The translations under genes and the position numbers were made by a program. Under the pieces are notes generated by a model. It made no database searches and was not told the origin of the DNA. It worked only from the letters and a program-made list of their open reading frames with translations. From positions 806,001 through 870,000 of the forward strand of contig JAFCMP010000257.1 in the NCBI GenBank assembly GCA_017506865.1: a DNA stretch of 64,000 bases, written 5' to 3'. This stretch comes from Tribonema minus. Its lineage: Eukaryota; Sar; Xanthophyceae; Tribonematales; Tribonemataceae. Positions 48,001-57,651 of the stretch are shown here, piece after piece (within the stretch, counting starts at the first letter, position 1; every line of letters starts with the position of its first letter).

Positions 48001-51000
48001 CGGCCGCGTGCACTCCGGCTCCATCAAGAGGGGCCAGGTGCGTGAATCCATTCATTCACTGGCGTGAATTCATGTAACTGCCTGCGTATGGTTGACATCG
48101 GCCGCGTGCACTCCGGCTCCATCAAGAGGGGCCAGGTGCGAGTTGATCTCATCGATTTGTCTTTTGGTGAATGAGAGGTTGCGATCATGTTAATTGATTG
48201 CCTGTGGAAGGTTGACATCCGCTGCAGGAGGGGCCAGGTGCTTGGGCTTGCGTATTCATTAATCCAAAATGATAGGGGGGGCATGAATTCATGCAACCGC
48301 GTGCACTGGGGTGTCTGGCTCATCACACTTACCAACCACACTTGGAGTTGTTCACACGTTCAGGTGGGCACCACCTCTGCGGTGCGCCTTGCATCGCGCA
48401 TGACACGGGATCGGTTCTCATCAGTGGGCTTACCCCATTTTTTTTTCTCACTTTTTGCTGCGCAGATGGTGGGCGTCACGCGCCCTGGCGAGGCCGTGAA
48501 GACGAGCCGCATCAGCGAGCTCTTTGTCTTTGACAACCTGGGCCGCATGGCGGTGGAGGAGGCCTCCGCAGGCGACATCGTCATGGTCGCCGGCATTGAC
48601 GAGATTGGCATTGGCGACACCGTGGTGGACCCTGCCAACCCCATACCCATGGTGCGTGCTTGCGTGTGCGCTTAGATTCCAGGCTCTTTTTTGGTGGGCA
48701 GTGGCTTTAGAAAGGGTATGAGGTGACCTTTCTTTTCATAAAATGGCGACATTGTCATGGTCGCCGGCATTGACGAGATTGGCATTGGCGACACCGTGGT
48801 GGACCCTGCTAACCCCATACCCATGGTGCGTGTGCGCTGAGGTTCCGTGCCGTTCTGGCGATTGTCAGCGGGGAGTGAAACCACTTAATAGTGAATGACG
48901 TGACCGGTCTTGTGCATGCGATGGAGACATTATCGTGGCGCTCGTCGGTGGGGAGTGGCTGCATTTGTGCAAGACATCTTTGCATGAAATGGAGACATCA
49001 CGAGTGCCGTCTTCGACGAGATTGGCATCGGCGACACCGTGCATTTGATCTGCACCGCGTTGACGGCACTAATTTTTTTTTGGGCACGCGCTTCAATGAC
49101 TCGTGACTCGTGACTCATGGAAGTGCGCGCAAGCATCGGCAGGTCACGCACACCGCGGCGATTGGCTTTGCCACTGCCACCACATGTGTGCGGCTGCATG
49201 AGATGACGTTGATGACCGTTTGAGTGAGGTCTCAAAACGGCGCCTGCGCTGGCGCGCTGCTGAGCCGTGATGACTTCATCACAGTGCTGACCCAGCCCCC
49301 TCGCAAACCCCCAGGTCCCCATTGCCGTGGAGTTCACGCTCATCTTGACAGGCGCTCCAGTGCCTCATGCACAATCAATCAGTCACAGTACTGACCCCCC
49401 CCCCCGTCCCCCTTACCTCCAGGTGCCCATTGCCGTGGAGGAGCCCACCGTGCGCATGACGTTTGGCGTCAACAAGTCCCCCCTCGCCGGCCGCGAGGGC
49501 AAGTTCCTCACCTCGCGCATGATCCGCGACCGCCTCATGAAGGAGCTCGACAGGTGCGTGTTGAAGTTATGCATGTTGTTGAAGTGGGGCTGAAGTTGTG
49601 CATGCTATTTGAAGTCAGGCAACTTCGTCGCGTCGCGCATGATCCACGACCGCCCCATGAAAGGAGCTGGACAGGTGCATGTCGAAGGTATTTGTGTTGT
49701 TGAAGTAGAACAGTCGCAGGTTCTGCTGCAAGTAACAGATGGGACGGTTGGATGTTTGGGCGTTGAGTTGAGGTTGCTCGCCTGGCGGTGTTGAAGTAGG
49801 GCGTGGGTGTCAGACTTCCTCTGCATTTACACCAGAGCACCTGAGTGCGTGCACACATTCAATATGGGCCATTCTCTTCAACAAGTGTCCCAGACACGCG
49901 ATGCTGCCTGTGGAACCGACGCAATTCACCCGTATCATTGGTGTGTGTTGTTGGCGTGCTGTGCTTGCCTGATTGAGGAGTGTGACGAGACTTGTTTGCG
50001 TCATTCTGCCTACTTTGCACCGTTCTTATACAACGCAGCTAATTAGTGTCGTTCTGTCTTCCACAACCCCCCCAGGAACGTGGCGCTGCGCGTGGAGGAG
50101 ACGGACTCTGCGGACGTGTACGAGGTTTCCGGCCGCGGTCAGCTGCACCTCACGGTGCTCATTGAGAACATGCGTCGCGAGGGCTTTGAGCTGCTGGTGG
50201 GCCCCCCCACTGTCATCACGCGCAAGGACAACGGCAAGGTGAGCGCTGCTGCACCATGCGCACTATTGTAGTTGAAGTTGGCATTGCCATCTGAGGGGGG
50301 GGAGGGGCACTCATAGTACGCACTTGAAGTTGTGATTGCCGCACCGTCATCACGCGCATGGACACGGCAATGTGAGCGCTGCTGCACCACGTGCACTTGT
50401 GGTTGAAGTTGGCGTCGCCATTCGGGGGGAGAGGGTGGCACATGTAGCACAGACTTGAGTTGTGAAGGGGAACGTGCGGCCCCTTGTTGCTAGTATTATT
50501 TTCGCGCCTCAACTCTATACATATCCTCGAATTACACATGGTTATGCCCGACCCTTACCCGCACGTATCCTCACTCTTCTGCTCCATCTGCCCCCAATCA
50601 CTGTTGATGAAGTCGTTCGGGAAGGGGAAGATGCAGCCCCTGCCCTTAGGAAGTATGATTTTCGCGCGAGTACATATACACCTGTTTGAAGTATACCGTT
50701 TCTGACCATAATAATTACTCTATCTGCCTGCAATCGCAGCTGATGGAGCCCTTTTGACCTTCAAGTATACACACTTTCTCACTATTGTACTCTGTCTGCC
50801 TTCAACATCGCAGCTGATGGAGCCCTTTGAGAAGGTTGAGGTCCAGGTGCCCGACGAATACGTGGGCTCTGTGGTGGACCTGCTGTCACGCCGCAAGGGG
50901 GAGATGATCAACATGGCGCCCGCAACTGAGGGCGAGACGGGGTTCACCAACGTGGAGTATGTCGTGCCAACGCGCGGAATGATTGGCCTGCGCAACCAGG

Positions 51001-53180
51001 TCAGTTTCCATTTACTTAAAGTACACTATAGTACATTTGATCGTATTGGATTGATGTCATCATATCGTATTCACAGAAGAGATGTTCAGCATGGCGCGTG
51101 CCAGCCGGCAGTCTTCATCATTGGGTTAGGGTTAGGGTTAGGGCTGCGTGTCATGCCCACGCTTTGCATGATACTTTAACTTCATGTGCTTCTGTGTAAA
51201 CAATCTAAAAATGCGCACCTGTTACCCCTTGTTGAAATTGACGTTGCCTTATTTGATGTTTTAGCCAATGGTGTCTGCTGGTGGTCGCCGCGATACTCTG
51301 AGGCGCAAGCTGTTCGATGATGCAATGCATCACACCGAGCGTACACTCACCTCAGCTCCTCCCTCTGACCTTCACCGCAACTTCAAACTTGCAGATGCTG
51401 ACGGTGACGCGCGGCACGGCGGTCATGGACACCATATTTGAGTCGTACAGGGAGTTTGCGGGGCACATTGAGGCACGCGACAGGGGCAGCCTCATTGCGC
51501 ACGAGGACGGGCCCGTGACGCCCAACGGCGTGCTGGGCGCACAGGACCGGGGATCGCTGTTCTGCTCGCCGAAGGTATGCTGGTATGCCGTAAATGCCCG
51601 AGTAAACGCCCCCCCCCATGTACAAGCCCATCTGCCCTGTAAACGCCCATGGGCGTGCTTGCCAGATGTCATTAGAATTCAACGTGCTCGGCGCGCAGGA
51701 CCGGGAATCGCTGTTCCGGTCCCCCAAGGTACATTCATATGCCTTCTTGTACTTGAACATATATGGTGGCATTGGTACGGCTGTTGTGTATTGCGTGGCA
51801 GCTGGTGTAGAAGCCACCAGCCCAGTTGTGCGTAGATCCCAATGGAGTCCTGGGCGCGCAGGACCGGGGATCGCTGTTCTGCTCGCCCAAGGTATGCTGG
51901 TATACGTAGAAAAGCATGCGTCAAAGTACATAGAAGTATATACTACAAGTTATCTCTGTGGTATGTTCTTGTGTAGAAGCTTCGCTTCGGAATTATTAGA
52001 TCTCCAATGGCGGGCTCGGCGGGCAGGATTGGGGGTTGCTGTTTTGCTCTCCCAAGGTACATACATGAGCTCTCCTTCACGTGTATACATGATACGACAG
52101 TATTGCTGTTGTATATTGTTGTGGCTGTTGGTGTATAAGCTTCGTCTTAAGAGGCATTAAAATCCCAACGGCGTGCTGGGCGCGCAGGACAGGGGATGGC
52201 TGTTCTGCTCGCCCAAGGTAGTCTGGTGTACCATGTAGCGGGGGTGTAGTCGGGTGCACGGTGCAATGTTCAATATGTTGACGTTTGTGTTGCATGTCTC
52301 CTACATATGATGGGAGGTGTCAAGTTGAAGGCTGTCTGACAGAGATGTGCGACGTGTTTGCGGCTCACGCGTCCACTTGATGGCTCAACTTCAACTGGTG
52401 GCCGCACACAGGGCCAGCGTCTGCTCGGTGTGATTGTGGGCATGCGGCACCTCAACATCACTCTCATCTCACCTCCATCAACTGTACGACTGACTCACCT
52501 AACAAATTTTAATGGTGACTCACCTTGCAACTTCCAATGGTGACGCACCGTGCAGGACGACGTCTACTCTGGCATGATTGTCGGCATCCACCAGCGCCCA
52601 GGGGACCTCGTCGTCAACGTCTGCAAGGTCAAGGCGCTCAACAACATCCGCTCCGCTAACAAGTCCATTGTGGAGGGCATTGTGCCGCCCGTCGAGATTG
52701 GCCTGGACCAGGCTGTGGAGTACATCAATGACGACGAGCTCGTTGAGGTGCGCAACTTTAAATTTGAAGTAGATAAGTGTTGCGGTTCGCGTGTGATGGA
52801 CATTCACAAAGACGCAATGTGGTGTTTTTGAGGTGTGTAAATTCGTCTTTGAAGTTGGGTGCAATTTTTCAAGAGTGCAAAGCCCGCAGGCGAGTGCTCT
52901 GTGCCTATATTTCATGCGCTTTACATGTGCTTGCTTGCCCCCGCTCACCGCATCATAGTGAGGCAAAAACGGCCATTCGATCTTGCAATGTTCTTTACGA
53001 CACAGCAGATGCCACCTATCTGCAGACATGTGACATCATCGCCTTGACTAACATGCCCCCTTTGCCCCCCCCCCCCCGTGCTGATCGCTGACACAGGTAA
53101 CCCCCAGCAAGGTCCGCATGCTCAAGAACCCCGACATGGGCAAGCGCGGCGGCAGCAAGGGCCTCTCTACCAAGCGGTAG
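45100..53180 (+). CDS. typA: TypA/BipA translational GTPase, plastid-targeted
   Basis: Eleven exons: 45100-45263, 45386-45557, 46919-47290, 47819-48037, 48466-48651, 49423-49553, 50076-50238, 50814-50999, 51395-51574, 52556-52747, 53097-53180 (TAG); 682 residues, all junctions in phase. It is a ribosome-binding GTPase of the EF-G/EF-Tu superfamily acting in ribosome assembly and stress growth. The leader [20 protein letters not shown] with FAP at the cleavage site plus a basic Ser-rich transit region indicates a complex plastid. G motifs: G1 AHVDHGKTT (~residue 86), G2 in ERERGITI, G3 DTPGH, G4 NKID, G5 TSAIQG. The C-terminal half shows [18 protein letters not shown] and the EF-G-like domain V ([29 protein letters not shown]), the BipA-specific [10 protein letters not shown] and [27 protein letters not shown], and a basic end. 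Length is normal for a plastid TypA. At least eight of its ten introns contain decayed copies of neighbouring splice junctions. Confidence 0.97.
46735..46985 (+). repeat. Junction duplication, TypA exon 3 acceptor
   Basis: The exon 3 start ([18 protein letters not shown], ~60 bases) with its acceptor and ~50 bases of intron (GCTGATGAGCGCT) is present at 46795 and 46919, 124 bp apart. The upstream copy is in frame for 20 residues, with one Glu-to-Lys change, before diverging. Confidence 0.93.
47380..47850 (+). repeat. Junction duplications in TypA intron 3
   Basis: Near 47389-47421 a decayed copy of the exon 3 end appears (GTCGACAAGACGTTGACCTC against GTCGACAAGACATTCGACCT). Near 47585 and 47698 are copies of the exon 4 start (TACACGAGCGCCATCCAGGG, TACACGAGTCACCCAGGG) with the CACACGCGTTTGCGTATG..CACCCCGCAG acceptor block, spaced ~110-121 bp before the true acceptor at 47818. 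Confidence 0.9.
48000..48245 (+). repeat. Three-unit donor array, TypA exon 4
   Basis: CGGCCGCGTGCACTCCGGCT, CCATCAAGAGGGGCCAG and donor GTGC repeat with donors at 48038, 48136 and (shortened unit) 48238, about 100 bp apart. The second unit repeats the last 13 residues of the exon without change. Confidence 0.92.
48575..49045 (+). repeat. Donor duplications, TypA exon 5
   Basis: The exon 5 end ([20 protein letters not shown], then PANPIPM) and donor at 48652 recur at 48738-48827 with the coding part almost unchanged, a spacing of 174 bp. A third, shorter copy (GACGAGATTGGCATCGGCGA) lies at 49014-49043. Confidence 0.93.
49275..49450 (+). repeat. Acceptor duplication, TypA exon 6
   Basis: CACAGT.CTGACCC, a C-rich tract, CCAGGT.CCCATTGCCGTGGAG occur at 49278-49332 and 49385-49440, about 109 bp apart. 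The downstream copy is the true exon start. Confidence 0.85.
49490..49690 (+). repeat. Donor duplication, TypA exon 6
   Basis: GGCAA.TTC.TC.CGTCGCGCATGATCC, CGACCGCC.CATGAA, GGAGCT.GACAG and donor GTGC repeat with donors at 49554 and 49674, 120 bp apart. TTGAAGT-type motifs follow both donors. Confidence 0.9.
50210..50460 (+). repeat. Donor duplication, TypA exon 7
   Basis: CACCGTCATCACGCGCA, GGACA.CGGCAA and donor GTGAGCGCTGCTGCACCA repeat with donors at 50239 and 50371. Both are followed by GTTGAAGTTGGC and a G-rich run. Spacing is about 132 bp. Confidence 0.9.
50570..50840 (+). repeat. Acceptor duplications, TypA exon 8
   Basis: CTCT.TCTGCCT.CAA.ATCGCAG followed by CTGATGGAGCCCTTT occurs at 50718-50754 and 50788-50828 (74 bp apart), and a more decayed version (TTGATGAAGTCGTTCGGGAA) lies near 50605. 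Only the last opens into exon 8. Confidence 0.82.
51122..51143. repeat. Telomere-type cluster in TypA intron 8
   Basis: Three to four units of GGGTTA in sense orientation to the gene. Confidence 0.85.
51520..52225 (+). repeat. Five-unit donor array, TypA exon 9
   Basis: The exon 9 end ([18 protein letters not shown]) with its donor and ~100 bases of intron is repeated five times. Donor-like GT positions are 51575, 51729, 51892, 52056 and 52217, spacing 154-165 bp. Unit 3 encodes exactly the same 18 residues as the exon; units 2 and 5 differ by a few residues and stay open; unit 4 has lost the frame. Intron parts share GT.GAAGC and a GTATGCTGGTAT block. Confidence 0.94.
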
Positions 53181-56100
53181 AGACGCGTTGCCACACACTA
53201 GTACCCCCCCCCCCCCCTTTCAACAACCCCGCCATCGCTAAGAGAGACTGGGGGGACCCCCTTGCGGACCCCCCCCCTTAGTGGCAGCGTCAACCTTGAA
53301 GTTCAAACCCTGGGACCCCCATGACTCAGAAGATCAGGGCACGGGTATTGATCTATCTCGTTAATGCGCTTCAACAGGGTCAGGCCAAAGGTTTCTGCCT
53401 GTGAACCCTCAAGCCCCCCCCCCCCCCCCCCCTCTACACCCCCCATTGTCGATAATAACTGCAGGGGGGAAAGGCCGGGGTGCCAGTTTGTGCGGGTTCG
53501 CTTGAAGCTCTGTGCCAATTTACATGAGCCAGTGGGCCAACTGGCCCTGCCAGAGTGGGAAGTTGAAGTTAGGCCCACACGCATGCACACGGCGCCCCGG
53601 TGCTTGGAGCTGTTATCCTCTTTATCGATGGAATAGACGCATTCTGCTCCTCTGAAACAGCGTTTTTCGCTCCAAGCGTGCTGTTCGTTGTATTGTGCTC
53701 ATTTTTTCCGCCACCACATGAAATCAGGACGCCGCCAGCGGCTCGCACCTTCCTGGCGCGACGTAGCTGACGTTTCCCCGCTGTTGGCACGTGTCAATGA
53801 GTGTTTGACTCCGCCGCTGAAGTATTGCGACAAGCCATGGCAACACTCAGAAAAGGACGGGTACTCCTGGAGTACAGACAGAATGCAGCGTCGGTATCCA
53901 AGCTCCTAGGGCACAGCGCAGACTAGGCTGCTGCGTTGACGCAAGCTCTTCGATTGCATAGGCAACCCGGCCTCCCTTGGGCCTTTACAAATACAAGTCC
54001 ACTCGTACAGACAGAAGGGCTGTCGTGTTACAGTAACTTATGTCTGCAGAAGTCAACTAATAACCCCCCCCCCCCTGCAGGTAGCAATGTTTCCAGCGTA
54101 CGACATAGAGAGTCAGACAATTGCCTGCTCAGGTGCTTTGTTGAAGGTTGAATCAGATGAGAGAAACCCGCAGGCAACGTCTTCAGCAGCCGCAGCTGCT
54201 GCATGGTCTAAGGCTGCGATATCGCGTCCTCTTGATGAGACAAATTATTTCTGTGAGGCTGTCAGTGTGAGAGAGAGGAAGATCGTGAATGGCAGCTGAT
54301 CGCTGTTGCAGACGGCAAGGCAGGTTCGCTAGCGCCCACTGTTGTACCTGGGGTGCATTGCATGCGCCGCGTCCACCGCTGATCCTGCTCCATGAAGCAT
54401 GCTGTGCATCTGCTCAAGGCAGCATTTGCAGGCTGCTGCCGCTGCCAGTTGCTACATAGTAGGTCCCGCGATGCCGAGCTGGCACTCGAGCGCGCACGCT
54501 CAGCACGCTGAGCGCTGAGATTGTCCTGTTTTTGCTGAATGGTTGGCTGCCTCCCCTCCTCTGGAGCGCTGCTGCCTGCAAGTAGATGTCGATGGTGATG
54601 TTGAAGTTGCACCCAGGGATTTGCAATTGTTCCCGCTCCGAAGATACGCCAATGTACTGTAGACACATGTCGGTGTTGAGGTCTATGTAGCTGCCCCCCA
54701 CCGAAAGTGCTTGAAGTTGAACTTTTTGATGCCGAGGATGTTGACGCCGGCTGAATGTTGGTCGTTGACCAGATGCGCTTGTTTGAATGACTGGCGCGGC
54801 ATGTGGAGGCTGGCAGCTGCTCCGCGCCAGGGGCACGGTGTGCAAGCCCTCCATGCGTGCATCTGTTGCGAGGGACATGAGGCACTTGTGAGCACGAGGT
54901 GGTACTGCAGTGCATGTCGCACCGCTGCTGCCGCTTGCCATGATTGCATTGGTGCTGCTGTTGGCATTGCCGTCTCGAGCCAGCTCCGCCTTGCAGCATA
55001 AACTTTGAAGTGTCTGTGCGCGAACGTGTGCGCACAGATCTGTGGATGCGCCTCCTCCCTCAGCGTGCGTCCCTGCCGCCGCAGCATCTGCCGCGCACGG
55101 TGTGCATGACGCCGCCGTGATGTCGAGCTCCGCGTGCAGCACTCTCAAGCGCTGCCGCCGTTGCTCAGCTGCCATGCACTGCTGCAGCATGCACAGCGCT
55201 CGCCGCCGCCGCTGCCGAAGCAGCAGCACTCGCCGTTGACGTGACACGCAGGCGCATGAAACGCGCCCACCGCCCAAGAAGAGCGCAGGCATGAGTGGCA
55301 CATATCCGCCGCCGCAGGTTGGGTGCGCACAACACACCCGCCGCCATGAAGATCGCAAGCGCGCCGTGCGCGCTGGTCGCCAGAGGCGCCAGATGGGCAC
55401 GGGCGTGCGACCGCGCCTGTCGCCAGCAAGGGTGTTGACACAACACAAGCGTCAAGTGCCAGGGCAGCGCTCAGGCGTCGCCGATGCCGCGGTAGCCTGT
55501 GCAGCGCCCAAAAGGGGCGCCGCCGCCGCCGCTGTCCACTGCTGCACACGCGGCGCTTTGCCTGCACCGCAGTGGCTGTCACAACAGCTTTGCCGCAGTC
55601 TGCTCTGCTGCGCGGCTGCTGTGCAGGGCGGCGCTCGCCGGCACCGCCGCAGAGGCCGCATGCACTGTAGTCAGCGCTGTGCTCAATGGTGCCGTCGCTG
55701 CCGCAGCGGCCTGTGCTGCTGCTACTGCAGCATGCACGGCGCTCATTGGCGCCGCCGAAGCAGCATCGCTCGCCGCAAGCTGCGCGCCACCGCCATGCGC
55801 TGTCGCCGTCGTACCGATTCGTTGCGCTTCTCTTGAGTGGGCATTGCTCATGCAAATGCCGCAATGCGCGTTGAATCTGGCTATGCCGCTGCTGGCGCAG
55901 CGCTCTCGGGCCATTGTGCCGCTGGTCCGTGCGCGGCGCGCGCCGGCGTCGCCGAGAGTCTGCGGCTGGTGCGCGTGCTGCTACTGGCGCGGCACGCGGC
56001 GCGGACGCCGCTGCCAGTGCAGCCTTCCGCGTCAGCGCAGCTGAGCGGCGCTCGCCAGCAAGCAATCACGATCGCACGCAGCTCCTCTGGCGATGCATTT

Positions 56101-57111
56101 CATGCCCGGCCCTAATTGGGCGTGTAATTATTTGGCATGCGTCGCCTCTGCTCTTCTGATAGCAATTGGCATGGCCGATTGCTCGCGGCTGGTCTATGCC
56201 TTACAATGTTGCAGTCCCTTTGCATTACGGACCCCCCCCCCGCCTCCCCCTGCGCAATACCCGCCCCAACTGTAGCTCTCGGAAGTCGAAGGCGGAGGTG
56301 GGGCATCTGCACAAGGCTTGTGTTGTTATCAAATGAGTCCCCACTCCCCACAAGGGTTGTTGATTTCTTGATGGAAACGAATCACACGATCGTAGAGCTC
56401 TAGGCGACAAGGTGTGGTGAATTGCAAATGCCTTCCACCAATAACCGTGCATCTTAAGATATTCAGCCCAATCAAGTTCGTGCTTTCCTCGTCCACAATC
56501 ACAGCCTGGGTCTGTGCTAGGATGCTGCAGCATCACGACGCCGCAGAGCATGGCAGCTTCCAGGTTAACGCAACAAACAGGTTCACGGGGGGGTTTTCTG
56601 AAAGAATCGCAACTGCCACCATGCCGCCTTCAGAGCCCTCATGCTGTAGGCGTACATGTACACAAATGCTGAAGGCCACCATGAGGTATGCGAACTGGGG
56701 CGTGTGAAAAAAAAATATCATGCAAGCGTAGGCTGTCAACAAGCAATTTGTCATTTCAAAAGCGTGGCAGAATCTGTTGTCGATTACTTGCAGAATTGGT
56801 GGAAGTCATATTGATCAGCACTTAGCGGCGGTCCGGCTGAAGCTGGTTGCTTCGCAATCAGCTTTAACCGCTGCACTATGGCACAAGGAGTAACTGCATT
56901 CAGCATTGGTGATGCTGAACATTGGCTTGCCTGCAGCAAAAGTCAAATCGAGTCTGCACGAGGCACCAGCTTTGTGGCGCCAGTAAATCGTGCATGCACC
57001 AGCTTACTCAAAACATAGCACTCGCTTTCCCAGCCTTCTCTGCTCGAGCCCCCTACAAAAGGTACACAATGCCTCTATGGCATCTTGCTGGCTTGCGCAG
57101 CACATATGCTG
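53181..57111. other. Intergenic region between convergent TypA and FANCJ-like genes
   Basis: 3.9 kb. The first 250 bp has C runs (53203-53217, 53405-53433). A retroelement tail lies at 53892-54003. From 54300 to 56060 the sequence is very GC-rich and open in several frames on both strands. Parts of the - strand at 54430-55000 look coding by third-position bias (e.g. IGVSSEREQLQ, VNILGIKKFNF), but the coding signal moves between frames and no family is recognised, so I call it a possible decayed gene and give no product. Confidence 0.4.
53892..54003 (+). mobile_element. Retroelement 3'-end fragment (copy 2)
   Basis: About 110 bp, near-identical to the end of the copy at 58925-59520 but on the + strand (GTATCCAAGCTCCTAGGGCA at the left, AATACAAGTCC at the right). 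Strongly 5'-truncated, with no coding remnant. Shared right ends of the three copies mark the element's 3' terminus. Confidence 0.8.
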
Positions 57112-57598
57112 CTATGGCGCCGAATGCGGCACCGCTGCATCCGCCGCCAGCCCCTTCGCGCCAGGCTCCCGACGCTCCATAAACAAATCGCAGCGTGTGC
57201 CGCTGCCTGCTGGCGCTGACATTGGCGCTGTTGCTTGAGTCGCTGCTGCCGCTGCTGGGGAACTGCCGCCCACGCGTTTCGTGTAGGGGTTTTCTCGCGA
57301 CGCCCCCTGCGACGCCGGCGCGGCGGCGCACGCGCACGGGGAGCGCACGTTTCGCCGAGCGCTGCCACCCATCGCCTGCATGCGTGCCTGCTCACCAGGA
57401 GCCTCTGCTGCTGCTGCAGCGGCCGCCGCCGCCGCCGCTGCTGCCAACACCGCTCCAGACTGCGGCGCTGCCGGCAGCGGCGGCGGCGCTGCAGCGGCGG
57501 CGGCGCGCGCCATTTGCAGCGGCGGGCCCAGCGTCTCCGCTGCAAACGCGCGCGCGCTCACGAAGCCGCGCAGCGGTGGCGGCCTCCCCGCCCCGCAG

Positions 57599-57651
<53 letters not shown>

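Noticed and set aside
51575-52220. Treating TypA exon 9 copies as separate constitutive exons
   Set aside because: Joining 51574 directly to 52556 keeps frame and matches the family length; including copies would repeat a conserved segment, and one copy has lost its frame.
55145-56065. 300-codon Arg/Cys/Ala-rich frame on the - strand and a similar + strand frame (55499-56044)
   Set aside because: GC-rich low-complexity DNA is open in most frames here; neither has splice support or a family.
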